A stretch of 64,000 nucleotides of DNA from Deltaproteobacteria bacterium. Lineage in GTDB: Bacteria > Myxococcota > Kuafuiibacteriia > Kuafuiibacteriales > Kuafuiibacteriaceae. This document shows positions 35,117 to 43,834 of the stretch, in pieces. A model generated the notes under the pieces. The model saw nothing but the letters and a program-made list of their open reading frames with translations. It ran no database searches and had not been told where the DNA came from. A program made the translations under genes and the position numbers. The stretch covers positions 5,136,001 to 5,200,000 of the forward strand of contig JADJBV010000001.1 of the NCBI GenBank assembly GCA_016703535.1, in the 5' to 3' direction. The number at the start of each line of letters is the position of its first letter. The first letter of the stretch is position 1.

Positions 35117-38100
35117 TCAAGGCGTGAAGGTCACCACCGCGTCGATCGGGAAGCCGTCGGCCCGGGGAGGCCGGGGTCGCCCGTCACAATTCGGGGAACA
35201 GCCGAGGGCTTCGTAGCCCCGACCGCCGACCTCGTCCTCGATGCCCGCCGAGGCGCTGGCCGCAGTGGGTGGTGCCCCCGAGGTCTCGCTGGAACCATAA
35301 CGGAGCTCGATCAAACCGCCTTCGTGGAGGACCGCCTGAAACGTGAAGCGCCGGTGGTTGTTGGTGTTGTGGTCGACCACCCGTAGGTCTCGCCACTCCA
35401 CCACCATCACCCGGCTGGGGGTGGTGCCAGTGACCGTGTAGCGGATGTTGGCGCCCCCTGCGACCGCGGCGTCCAAGTAGAGGTCGTCCCACCAGGGCGC
35501 GACCATCGCGTCGGGGAGGTTAGCGCTGGGGATCGCGTCATTGTCGTAGCTGCTGGCCACGTCGATGGGCGCGAAGGCCAAAAAGCCGTTGACGCTGATC
35601 GACACCGAGGCCGTGGGGACATCGAAGAAGCGAAACGGGAACGGCATCGGGAGAGAAACGACGCCATCATCGACCTCGGTCCCAAAGTCGAGATCGGTAC
35701 CTCCCACCAAGGGGACGAAGGCCTGAGAGACGAGCCCCGACGCCGAATAGAAGCGGCAGGTCGAAGGACAACCGTCGCCGCTTTGGCTGTTGCCGTCGTC
35801 GCAAGACTCGACGCCGAGTTGGAGATGGCCATCGCCGCAGGCCGCCGCCACGCAGCCGATGCAGGCGTCGCTCGGCACCAAGTTTCCGTCGTCGCAGGCC
35901 TCGGCGCCGGCGACGCGACCGTCGCCACAGGCGTTGTCGAAACACTGGTAGCAGCTGTCGTCACCTTGGACGTCGCACTGCTCGGGGGCCTCGACGGTGC
36001 CGTTTCCACAGGTCGCCGAGACGCAATAGAGATCGTAGTCCACCTCGACGGTGGCGCCGGCCGGGACCGCACTCCGATCCAGGAACACCACTTGGTTGCC
36101 GATCAACTCGTAGTCCCAGACGGGTTGGTTGCCGTTCCGGGCCGGGACCGAGGTGCCGTTGACCTTCACCCCCAGGGAGCCCACCACCGGGGGGCCGCTG
36201 AGCGGGAAGCGGGTGCCACCGAACGCGACGTCAGCGACCACCTCCAAGGCCTCCGCCATCGGCTGGCAGTAGAGGCCCGGGGGCGCACCCGCCAAGGCCA
36301 GGAGCTGGGCGTAGCGGGGTGAGTTGGCGGCGGGGCCGTAGGGGCCGGTGCATTCGCCGTTGGCCGGACCCACGATGCCGGCCAAGCGGAGTTCACCGCT
36401 GCCCGAGGCTTGGCGCAAGGTGACCAACAGCTGAGCGAGGGTGGGTGTCGACGGTGACTGTTCATCTTCTTCGCTGACGATCACCACCATGAGGTCGGCG
36501 CCGGGCCGCACGAACCCTTGATTGACGCCTGTCGAAAGCGGCGGGGTGAGGGCCGCGACGGCCGCGGCCACCGCAATTTCGGTCCCGCTGCCCGAGATGC
36601 CCGGGAGGCTGCGACCGATCAGCTGCTCCCCCAAACCTGGGGTGGCCGAGGTCAAGATCAGCGGCGAGCCGTAGAAGGCGCCGGAACGGGACGGGTCCTC
36701 CATGTCGGTGGTGACAAAAGCCAGGTGAACGTCGGCCCCCCGTTGGGTCATGGCGGCGGTGAATACGGGCATGGCCTGGGAAAGGGCAGCCTGGGCCGGC
36801 CCCATGGTCGCCGAGTCGTCGACCACAAAAAGCACATCGACCTTCGGCGCCGGCACCGGGAAGACCTCGGCCCGGGCCGCGGGACCACCGCCCTCGCCGT
36901 AGAGCGGGACCAAGATCGGCGAAGGTGCGGCGCTGGTCAGGATCCGCAGCGCACCTTCATGGGGCCCATCCCCCGCAGGCGCAAAGGCGACCTCGACCTC
37001 CAGCCGATCACCCAGGGCCAAAGACACCGGCAGGTTCGGCGGATTGCTGAGGGTGAAGGATCCGTCGGTCGACACCAGCTGGACGGCGTTGACGGTGGAG
37101 GCTGACGCCGCCACCCACCGAAGGGCCACTCGACGCCGCATCGGCTCGGCGCAGGTCGTGGGGACCCGCCCAAAATCCAGGGACGAGGGGGCCGGGATCA
37201 GGGGCGCGCCACCGCCGATCGCGTCCAATTCCAAGCTGAGCTGCCCGGTGCCGGGGTTGGAGAAGGACAACTCCACGGTGCCCGACGCCACCGCGTTGGT
37301 GGTCGGCGCGTACCGCACAAAAAAGCGCCGGGTTTCATTGGGGGCGATGGCGGTGCCGACCGGCAGGGGTGTGGACACGCTGAAGGCGGGGCTGGAGGCG
37401 CTCCCCAGGCTCAGATCTCGCACCAAACAAGGATCGCTGCCCAAGTTGCGCACGTGGATCGGCAAGATCCGGGCGTCGCCGATGGCCACCAGGCCGAAGT
37501 CGGCGGCGGTGGGGACCATGGCCGCGGTGCAGGGACCAACGTCGATGGCGTTGCCCTGGATCGGGATCTGGAGGGTTGGTGAGTCGGGATCGTTGCTGAC
37601 GATCTGCAAGTTGTCTTGCTTGAGCCCCGGGCTGGTCGGAGCGAAGTTGATCTCGAAGCGCCCACTTTCGCCGGCCGCGATTTCGCTGCTGGCGCCGCTG
37701 ACCAAGCTGAACTCAGGGGCGCCGCCCAAGGTGGCGGTGATCAAGGCGGCGTCGGTGCCTTGGTTTTCGCAGACGACTGCGGCGGTGACCATCGCGCCGA
37801 CGCCGACGTCCCGAAAGTCGAGGGGGTCTGGCGTACAACGAAGATCGGCGCCGCCGCCCCGGGCCATCAAGGGCACCCGCAGCTCCGCGTCGAAGGGCAA
37901 AAACGACACCAACACCAGCTCACCCGCCGCGGGTCCCCCCACCGTGGGGCAAAAGCGGAGCTCGAAGGTGGCGGAGGAGGTGGGCGCCAACTCGATGGGC
38001 AAGCTGGGTTCGTCCAGGGCGTAGGCCGGATCGCTGGTCGGATCGAGCTCCACCACCGTCAAGCGTTCAGGCACGTTGGCCTGGTTCACGCAGGTCACGC

Positions 38101-38635
38101 TGCGTCGACTGCATTCGCCCAGGTTGACCTGTCCCAAGTCGAGGCCCGGTGGGCAGCTGAGGCCGGAGCGGACGCCGGTGGCGGTGAGGGTGATGTCGGT
38201 GGGGCAAGTGCCGTCGCAGCTGTCGATCACCAGGTTGGCCGACAGGTCGATGGCGTCGGCGGGGGTCACCCGGACGGTGATCCGGGCCAGGCCGCCGGCC
38301 TCCAGCGTGAAGCGCCCGCCGTCCTCGGGGACGTTGACCGTCGAGGAAAACTCGGCGGCGTTTTGGCCACTCGGCGGCTGGAGTTGAATGGAGATCGGCT
38401 TGGTGCCGGGGTTGCTCAGGAAAAGGGCGAGCTCTTGGGTCGAGCCGATGACCACCCGGCCAAACTCCAAGCGGTCGGCGCTGAGGACCACCTTCCCGGC
38501 CACGATCCCGCCCGCGTCAGTGGGACCTGCATCTACGACCCCAGCGTCGAAGAAGCCCGCGTCGGGCAGCGGGAGATCCTCCTCCTCACCACAAGCCAAG
38601 GGGAACGCGAGCAAAAGCAGGATCAGACGCCGCAT
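35117..38635 (-). CDS. Giant surface lipoprotein: choice-of-anchor-D repeats, VWA-like, Cys-rich repeats, nidogen-like C-terminus
   Basis: 1172 aa with lipobox LAFPLAC and a Asp-Ala-Gly-rich linker. Residues ~45-590 hold several choice-of-anchor-D (ASPM/SPD-2/Hydin-like) Ig domains, with recurring motifs L-x-F-G-x-V and L-x-I-x-S-N-D-P. Near 605 a VWA-like domain begins (VDVLFVVDDSATM, metal site D-x-S-x-T). Residues ~880-960 are DUF4215-type repeats (CGDGRVAGAEACDDGN twice). Residues ~970-1165 resemble the nidogen-like extracellular domain (SVNGFLAF, APWWDDL, RRFTFQAVLHEGGLIELRY). The protein is probably anchored on the cell surface and adhesive or structural. It precedes the sigma gene by 19 bases. 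Confidence 0.85.
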   Translation of the reverse strand: MRRLILLLLAFPLACGEEEDLPLPDAGFFDAGVVDAGPTDAGGIVAGKVVLSADRLEFGRVVIGSTQELALFLSNPGTKPISIQLQPPSGQNAAEFSSTVNVPEDGGRFTLEAGGLARITVRVTPADAIDLSANLVIDSCDGTCPTDITLTATGVRSGLSCPPGLDLGQVNLGECSRRSVTCVNQANVPERLTVVELDPTSDPAYALDEPSLPIELAPTSSATFELRFCPTVGGPAAGELVLVSFLPFDAELRVPLMARGGGADLRCTPDPLDFRDVGVGAMVTAAVVCENQGTDAALITATLGGAPEFSLVSGASSEIAAGESGRFEINFAPTSPGLKQDNLQIVSNDPDSPTLQIPIQGNAIDVGPCTAAMVPTAADFGLVAIGDARILPIHVRNLGSDPCLVRDLSLGSASSPAFSVSTPLPVGTAIAPNETRRFFVRYAPTTNAVASGTVELSFSNPGTGQLSLELDAIGGGAPLIPAPSSLDFGRVPTTCAEPMRRRVALRWVAASASTVNAVQLVSTDGSFTLSNPPNLPVSLALGDRLEVEVAFAPAGDGPHEGALRILTSAAPSPILVPLYGEGGGPAARAEVFPVPAPKVDVLFVVDDSATMGPAQAALSQAMPVFTAAMTQRGADVHLAFVTTDMEDPSRSGAFYGSPLILTSATPGLGEQLIGRSLPGISGSGTEIAVAAAVAALTPPLSTGVNQGFVRPGADLMVVIVSEEDEQSPSTPTLAQLLVTLRQASGSGELRLAGIVGPANGECTGPYGPAANSPRYAQLLALAGAPPGLYCQPMAEALEVVADVAFGGTRFPLSGPPVVGSLGVKVNGTSVPARNGNQPVWDYELIGNQVVFLDRSAVPAGATVEVDYDLYCVSATCGNGTVEAPEQCDVQGDDSCYQCFDNACGDGRVAGAEACDDGNLVPSDACIGCVAAACGDGHLQLGVESCDDGNSQSGDGCPSTCRFYSASGLVSQAFVPLVGGTDLDFGTEVDDGVVSLPMPFPFRFFDVPTASVSISVNGFLAFAPIDVASSYDNDAIPSANLPDAMVAPWWDDLYLDAAVAGGANIRYTVTGTTPSRVMVVEWRDLRVVDHNTNNHRRFTFQAVLHEGGLIELRYGSSETSGAPPTAASASAGIEDEVGGRGYEALGCSPNCDGRPRPPRADGFPIDAVVTFTP

Positions 38636-38683
38636 GACGGCGCCGAATCGACCACAGGCGGAGGGAAGGGAGCAATGGCCCTT

Positions 38684-38697
38684 CGGTCGGACGACCG
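38684..38697 (-). terminator. Small hairpin after the 186-aa lipoprotein gene
   Basis: CGGTC-GGAC-GACCG lies 26 bases beyond the stop of the gene ending at 38724 (minus strand). It has five base pairs and no T-run. Confidence 0.25.
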
Positions 38698-38723
38698 GCG
38701 GGCCGGCGAGGCGTGGGGCGGGC

Positions 38724-39284
38724 TTACAAGGACGCGGTGAAGGTCATGTTGAGCACGACCTGGACGTTGAACTTCACCGGGCCCTGGTCGGCGATGCCGG
38801 CCAGACGCACGTCGAGTTCGCCGCCCTCTTCGAAGACCAACTTGTTGATGGCCTCTTGTTGCTCGACCGCCAGGTTGAGGCGGAACTTGTTACCCTCGAT
38901 GACCTGGATCCCTTCCCAGGCGCCGACGCCCACGACCCAATCTTCGGTGCCGGCCCGACGGACGTCGACCTGGCCCACCACCAAGGTGGAGCGATTGCAG
39001 CCAGTGTTTTGGCCTTCGACGCAGGGGATGACGCTGGTGAACTCCAGGTCGATCGAGTCGATCCGACCATCGGAGATCTTATCCTTGTTGTTCCGGTAAT
39101 CCTCGTTGTCCTCCGGGTTCACCTTTTCGATCGAGAAGAACTCCTTGTCTTCATCATCGAGGGTGACCTCGATCTTCACTTGGCCCTCGAAGTCAGCCGA
39201 GATCAGGCCGCAGCCAAGGTTGGACACCGAGGCGGTGGCCAGTAGGGGGAGGAGGAGGAGACGGGGCGCAAGCTGCATGCCCAT
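38724..39284 (-). CDS. Small hypothetical lipoprotein
   Basis: 186 aa (184 from the second ATG at 39278). The signal peptide ends SNLG-Cys. The mature part is acidic and beta-rich, with a charged stretch DDEDKEFFSIEKVNPEDNED near residue 42 and two later cysteines (CVEGQNTGC). I do not recognise the family. It lies alone between the giant lipoprotein and the S1-domain gene, all on the minus strand. Confidence 0.7.
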   Translation of the reverse strand: MGMQLAPRLLLLPLLATASVSNLGCGLISADFEGQVKIEVTLDDEDKEFFSIEKVNPEDNEDYRNNKDKISDGRIDSIDLEFTSVIPCVEGQNTGCNRSTLVVGQVDVRRAGTEDWVVGVGAWEGIQVIEGNKFRLNLAVEQQEAINKLVFEEGGELDVRLAGIADQGPVKFNVQVVLNMTFTASL

Positions 39285-39358
39285 CAGTTAAGCTCAAGGC
39301 CCCGGTGTGACGCAACCTTGAGAGGGGTGCTGGCGATTTTGCAAAGACGTGAGGCTGG

Positions 39359-39385
39359 GCACGCGCGGATGTGAACGGCGCGTGC
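39359..39385 (-). terminator. Hairpin after the S1-domain gene
   Basis: A perfect 8-bp stem GCACGCGC/GCGCGTGC with an 11-base loop lies 29 bases past the stop of the S1 gene on the minus strand. There is no T-run, but GC hairpins without T-runs are common in such genomes. It is a candidate transcription stop. Confidence 0.45.
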
Positions 39386-39413
39386 ACCCTGGCCCGAAGC
39401 GGGGGAAAGAGGC

Positions 39414-40997
39414 CTACTTCTTGTCGAGGCCCCGGGCCTTGAGCAGATCGCCCAAGGTACCGAGTCCTTTGCCCTTGCTGCTCGAGTTGCTGATGTAGCC
39501 GACGTATTCGGCCCGCTCCTCGGCGTCCTTGGCGGCCCGGATCGAGAGGCGGATCTTGCCGCTCTTGTGGTCCACTTCCTGGACCACCACCTTGATGGTG
39601 CTGCCAGGCTGGAACTCCTTCTTGAGGTCGGCGCCCCGTTGGGTGCCGGTTTCGGCCGCCGGGACCAGGCCCCGGGCGCCGCTCGGCAACTTCACGAAGA
39701 GGCCGAAGCTCTCGATCTTGTCGACCTGACCGTCGAGGACCGTGCCGACCTTCAGCTCGTCCGCCAGCTCCTGACGGGTCTTGACCAGGGAGAGGCCGAT
39801 GCGCCGCTTGTCCCAGTCGACCGAGATCACCGTGGCCTCGATCTCTTCACCTTCCTTGACCACGTCTCGAGGGGTCTTCACCCGCTGCCCGAGGGCCATG
39901 TTGGAGATGTGGATCAGGCCGTCCACGCCCGGCATGATCTCCACGAAGGCGCCGAAGTTCTGGATGCGGGCGACCTTGCCGGTGACCTTGAGGCCTTCCT
40001 TGATGGTCTGCTGAGCCGCGGCCCAGGGATCCTGAGACAAGGCCTTGATCGAGAGGCTGATCTTCTTGTTGCCGCCCTCTTTGCCCTCTTCGATCTTGAG
40101 GACCTGAGCGGTGATCTCTTCGCCGATCTTCAGGCCGTCCTGGGGCTTGACCAGGTGGCTGTGGGAGATCTCGCTGAGGTGCACCAGGCCCTCGACGCCG
40201 CCGATGTCGACGAACGCGCCGTAGTCCTTGACCGAGGTGACGACACCCCGGACCGACTGCCCGACCTCGAGGGTCTTGAGGACCTCGTCGCCCTTCTTCT
40301 TGGCTTCCTCAGCCAACAAGGCGCGGCGCGAGACCACGATGTTCCGACCACCGTCCTTGAACTCGGTGATGCGGAAGGGGAACTTCTTGCCGACGTAGAG
40401 CTCTTGAGGACCGGGCCGCAGATCGATCTGGGAGGCCGGGCAGAAGGCCCGCATGCCGCCGATCTCGACGTCGTAGCCGCCCTTGTTCTGGGCCTGCACC
40501 CGACCTTCGACCGGCATGGCGATCCGGTGGGCTTCCCGCAGCTCTTCGCGGTTCTTGAGGCTCTGGTGCGGGAGCACCTTGGAGAGCATCACCGTTCCGC
40601 CTTCGATGTTGCGGACTCGGGCTTCGACCTTGTCGCCTTCCTTGACGTTCAACTCGCCGGCCTCGTCGAGGAGCTCGGCCTTCTTGATCACGCCTTCGGA
40701 CTTGGCGCCGACGTCGAGGAACACCGAGTCGGCCGAAAAGCCGACCACGCGGGCGAAGATCACTTGGCCGATGCGGATGTTGCCGCCGACCTCGACCTTC
40801 TGCTTCTTGCGCTTGTCAGTGGCCTGCTTCTCCGCGAGCTCGAACATCTCCGCGAAGGAGAGCTCCGATCCCGGCTCGGCCGCGTCGGTGGCCTTTGGGG
40901 CCTCCGGTGCCTCAGGGGCGCGCTCCGCCGAGCTCGCCTGAGCCGTGTTTTCGCCGCTCGGGGCAGCCATGTTCTCCGTGGTGTTCTCCGCCATCAT
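39414..40997 (-). CDS. rpsA: Ribosomal protein S1-like protein with five S1 domains
   Basis: 527 aa. Five S1 RNA-binding domains lie at about 76-141, 161-226, 246-318, 336-405 and 418-487. Domains 3 and 4 are the most canonical (VKDYGAFVDIGGVEGLVHLSE, IQNFGAFVEIMPGVDGLIHIS). The first 70 residues are Ala/Glu/Pro-rich, then a basic linker (DKRKKQK), and the tail KGLGTLGDLLKARG is typical of S1-like proteins. Classical S1 in proteobacteria has six domains, so this is either the genuine rpsA with a lost domain or a paralogue. The role would be recruiting mRNA to the 30S subunit. Confidence 0.8.
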   Translation of the reverse strand: MMAENTTENMAAPSGENTAQASSAERAPEAPEAPKATDAAEPGSELSFAEMFELAEKQATDKRKKQKVEVGGNIRIGQVIFARVVGFSADSVFLDVGAKSEGVIKKAELLDEAGELNVKEGDKVEARVRNIEGGTVMLSKVLPHQSLKNREELREAHRIAMPVEGRVQAQNKGGYDVEIGGMRAFCPASQIDLRPGPQELYVGKKFPFRITEFKDGGRNIVVSRRALLAEEAKKKGDEVLKTLEVGQSVRGVVTSVKDYGAFVDIGGVEGLVHLSEISHSHLVKPQDGLKIGEEITAQVLKIEEGKEGGNKKISLSIKALSQDPWAAAQQTIKEGLKVTGKVARIQNFGAFVEIMPGVDGLIHISNMALGQRVKTPRDVVKEGEEIEATVISVDWDKRRIGLSLVKTRQELADELKVGTVLDGQVDKIESFGLFVKLPSGARGLVPAAETGTQRGADLKKEFQPGSTIKVVVQEVDHKSGKIRLSIRAAKDAEERAEYVGYISNSSSKGKGLGTLGDLLKARGLDKK

Positions 40998-41045
40998 TGT
41001 CGTTATCTCTCGGGAAATCGGGTCCGGGCCTGGGGGACGCCTCCG

Positions 41046-41732
41046 TTATTGTAAAACGCGCATCTTGTCACCCTCGACTTCGACGGTGCCTGCCCCTTCC
41101 GGGACCTGCCGCTCCGTACAGGAGACAGCCTTCGGCGTACCGGCGGCTCCCTCCATCTCGAAGGCATAGACGATGAACAAGAGCTTTCGCCCACTGGCGA
41201 AGCCGTTGAAAAGCATGGGGTAGACCGTCCCCACTGCCCCACCGGGGCGCGCGTAGCTGACATCGACGATGTTGTAGCAGGGCTCATCCCAGGAGACCTG
41301 GCGCGCGTAGACTTGGGCGCAGCTCAGGGTCTCGCCACCGGTGGTTTCGGTGTCGACCACCAGCCCGGCAAAGCTCCCGATCAATCCAATGACATCGACG
41401 GTATCAAAACGAAGAGTGTGAGGCCCGGCCTGAACCGGGAGCGAACAAGCGCCGAGGGCGCAGAGGTTTTCGTTGTAGGTCGGGCAGTAAGCGCAAGCGC
41501 TGGGTTTGCTGCCGTCGTCCCCACAGTCCTCGGGCTTTTGGCAGACCGGGCTGTTCTCGGGGATCGGGCACTTGGCTCGCACGCCCGAGTCGGCGGGCAA
41601 GCTGGCGTCCTGCTCCACCACCCCGGCGTCACCGGCGTCAGGCTCGTTGCCTTCGGAGCACGCCGAGACGGCGAGGCACCAAAGACCTGCGCCGAACAGC
41701 TTGCCGAATGGGCTCAGCCTCCACCGTTCCAT
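41046..41732 (-). CDS. Hypothetical Cys-rich lipoprotein
   Basis: 228 aa with lipobox AVSAC and the linker DAGDAGVVEQDASLPADSG. The mature part contains a Cys-rich segment (CPIPENSPVCQKPEDCGDDG) that resembles the Dickkopf/EGF-like short repeats seen in other surface lipoproteins of this window, then a beta-rich domain with paired cysteines. The family is not recognised. Its start overlaps the tsaE stop by 19 bases, so it is cotranscribed with tsaE and the NAD(P)HX repair gene, though no functional link is obvious. Confidence 0.72.
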   Translation of the reverse strand: MERWRLSPFGKLFGAGLWCLAVSACSEGNEPDAGDAGVVEQDASLPADSGVRAKCPIPENSPVCQKPEDCGDDGSKPSACAYCPTYNENLCALGACSLPVQAGPHTLRFDTVDVIGLIGSFAGLVVDTETTGGETLSCAQVYARQVSWDEPCYNIVDVSYARPGGAVGTVYPMLFNGFASGRKLLFIVYAFEMEGAAGTPKAVSCTERQVPEGAGTVEVEGDKMRVLQ

Positions 41733-42211
41733 GACTCGAGGATTTGTCCGAGCGCCGCGAGCGCTGGCCCGTGGGCGCGGACGCGGAACTCACGCACGTC
41801 CGACCGGGTCACGGCAAGGTGAATCTCGATGAAGACCGGGGGAACAGCATCCGGAATCTGGTCGATCCACTCGACCACCGTCAGGCCCGGGCCGGCCGAC
41901 AGCTCCCGGTAGCCGATCGAGTCGAGGGCCTCCGAGGAGCCCAGCCGGTAGAGATCCAGGTGGGTCACCGGCGGCTGGGTCGGATAGTGGTGCACCAAGG
42001 CGTAGGTCGGGGAGGTGGCCATGCCGCTGGACCCGCCCGGGAGGGCCGCGACCAGGCCCTGGACCAAGGTGGTCTTGCCGGCCCCCAGGTCACCCGAAAG
42101 GCCGATCAGCAGGCCGGATCGGTGCACCTCACACCAGCGCGCCCCCTGGAGGCCCAAAAAAGCGCCAAAAGCTTGGGTCTCTTCGGCGGTTGCGGCGGTC
42201 GGGATCGGCAT
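41714..42211 (-). CDS. tsaE: tRNA threonylcarbamoyladenosine biosynthesis ATPase TsaE
   Basis: 165 aa, usual length. Walker A is GLSGDLGAGKTTLVQGL. Further signatures are SPTYALVHHYP, THLDLYRLGSSEALDSIGY and VVEWIDQIP, which includes the Walker B-like VVEW. TsaE helps the TsaB/TsaD complex make t6A on tRNAs that read ANN codons. It starts 8 bases after the nnr gene stop, an arrangement common in bacteria. Confidence 0.93.
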   Translation of the reverse strand: MPIPTAATAEETQAFGAFLGLQGARWCEVHRSGLLIGLSGDLGAGKTTLVQGLVAALPGGSSGMATSPTYALVHHYPTQPPVTHLDLYRLGSSEALDSIGYRELSAGPGLTVVEWIDQIPDAVPPVFIEIHLAVTRSDVREFRVRAHGPALAALGQILESWNGGG

Positions 42212-42219
42212 CGGTGGGC

Positions 42220-43731
42220 TCAGCGCTGGGCCAGGACCTCGGCCAAGGCCAGGTGGAGGTCGGAGGCGATCAGGCCCGCCTCTCCGACCCGGGCCGCCGC
42301 CCGTTCCCCGGCCCGGGCGTGGAGCTGGACCGCTGCCCAGGCGGCCAACACCGGCTCGACGCCTTGAGCCAAGAGGCCGCCCAAGGCCCCCGTCAGGACG
42401 TCCCCGGTGCCGCCGGTGGCCATTCCGGGAGAACCAGCGGTGCAGTAGGCCAAGGGACCATCGGGGCGGGCGATCAAGGTCCCGGCGCCCTTCAAGATGA
42501 CCACCGCCCGGGTCAGCTGGGCCAAGGCCTGGGCCGCCGCCGGTCGATCGGCCTGGACCGCCGCCGAGTCGAGCCCCAAGAGGCGCCCGGCTTCACCCGG
42601 GTGGGGGGTCAACACCAGGGGGCCGTGGTGGTCGGCCAAGGCGGAAGCGGCCCCGGCAAAAGCCGACAAGGCACCGGCGTCGAGCACCACCGGGGCCCGG
42701 GTCTTTTGCAGGACGGCCAAGATGGTGTCCCGCAGCTCGGGGGTCGGGAGCAGCGAAGGCCCCAGGGCCAGCCCGGTCTTCCCGGCGAGGGCCTCTAGGA
42801 TGGGGCCCGGCCCCAGGTCGGCCAGGCTGTGCCCCATCAGCGCTTCGAGTTGGCCGGCGATCCGGCCGATGGTGATCGGATCGCTGGCGACGGTCACCAA
42901 CCCGGTCCCGACCCGCAAGGCCGCCCGCGAAGCCAACAGCGCCGAACCCGGTCGATCCGGCACCCCGGCCACCACCAAGAGGTGCCCGTAGGTTCCCTTG
43001 TGGCTGTCGTGGGGTCGAGGCGGCAGGGCCGTTTGGATCACCGCGTCGTCGAGGTGTTCGGCGAGGGGCCCCAGGTCGGTCAACAGCCGGGGCGGCAGAC
43101 CGATGTCGACGACCTCGACGTCCCCGGCGTGGGCCCGGCCCGGGTAGAGCAAGAGCCCGGGTTTGGGGTGCTGAAAGGTGACGGTGTGTTCGGCCTGCAC
43201 CGCCACGCCCAAGATCTGCCCGGTGTCGACGTCGATCCCGGATGGCACGTCGACGGCCACCACCGGCACGCCACTTTCGTTGAGCAGCCGGATGGCGGTC
43301 CCGTAGGGCTCGGCGATGGGACGAGAGAGGCCGATGCCAAAAAGTCCATCGATGGCCACCGCCGCACCCGAGAGCCATGCGCCCAGCTCACCGGGGGTCT
43401 GCAGCTCGTTGCTGGCCAAACCCAACTTGAAGGCGATGCTCAGCTGATGGAGCAGGTCGGCGGAGCGGCCCTCGGGGGGACCGAAGAGGACCAACTCGAC
43501 CGGGTGCCCCCGTTGGGTCAGGTGCCGAGCCGCCACCACCGCGTCGCCGCCGTTGTTGCCTGGGCCCACCAGGGCCACCACCCGCCCGGTCGCCGAACCC
43601 AAGATCCGCTCGACCGCGTCGGCCACCGCTCGACCCGCCACCTCCATCAAGACCGGCCCGGGCAAGCCCAAGCCTTCGATCGTGTGGCGATCGAGGGCCT
43701 GCATCTGTCGGCGGGTGAGGACGGGGTGCAC
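42220..43731 (-). CDS. nnr: Bifunctional NAD(P)HX epimerase / ADP-dependent NAD(P)HX dehydratase
   Basis: 503 aa from a GTG at 43731, where conserved sequence begins (VHPVLTRRQMQALDRHTIEG). An ATG at 43806 would overlap the divergent gene and adds unlike residues. The N-terminal epimerase has VALVGPGNNGGDAVVAARHL. The C-terminal YjeF/ribokinase-like dehydratase has GHLLVVAGVPDRPGSALLAS, LTPHPGEAGRLLG and SPGMATGGTGDVLTG. Together they repair hydrated NADH and NADPH. Both halves look complete. It heads the run nnr-tsaE-lipoprotein. Confidence 0.92.
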   Translation of the reverse strand: MHPVLTRRQMQALDRHTIEGLGLPGPVLMEVAGRAVADAVERILGSATGRVVALVGPGNNGGDAVVAARHLTQRGHPVELVLFGPPEGRSADLLHQLSIAFKLGLASNELQTPGELGAWLSGAAVAIDGLFGIGLSRPIAEPYGTAIRLLNESGVPVVAVDVPSGIDVDTGQILGVAVQAEHTVTFQHPKPGLLLYPGRAHAGDVEVVDIGLPPRLLTDLGPLAEHLDDAVIQTALPPRPHDSHKGTYGHLLVVAGVPDRPGSALLASRAALRVGTGLVTVASDPITIGRIAGQLEALMGHSLADLGPGPILEALAGKTGLALGPSLLPTPELRDTILAVLQKTRAPVVLDAGALSAFAGAASALADHHGPLVLTPHPGEAGRLLGLDSAAVQADRPAAAQALAQLTRAVVILKGAGTLIARPDGPLAYCTAGSPGMATGGTGDVLTGALGGLLAQGVEPVLAAWAAVQLHARAGERAAARVGEAGLIASDLHLALAEVLAQR

Positions 43732-43834
43732 GAGGAACTCGATGCCCGTCGCGGTGACCGCGGCTGGCGCTCCTTCGCTAGCGCACGACGCCGTCCCTGT
43801 CGACATCGACACCGGCGTGGGCCATGCTCGACCG

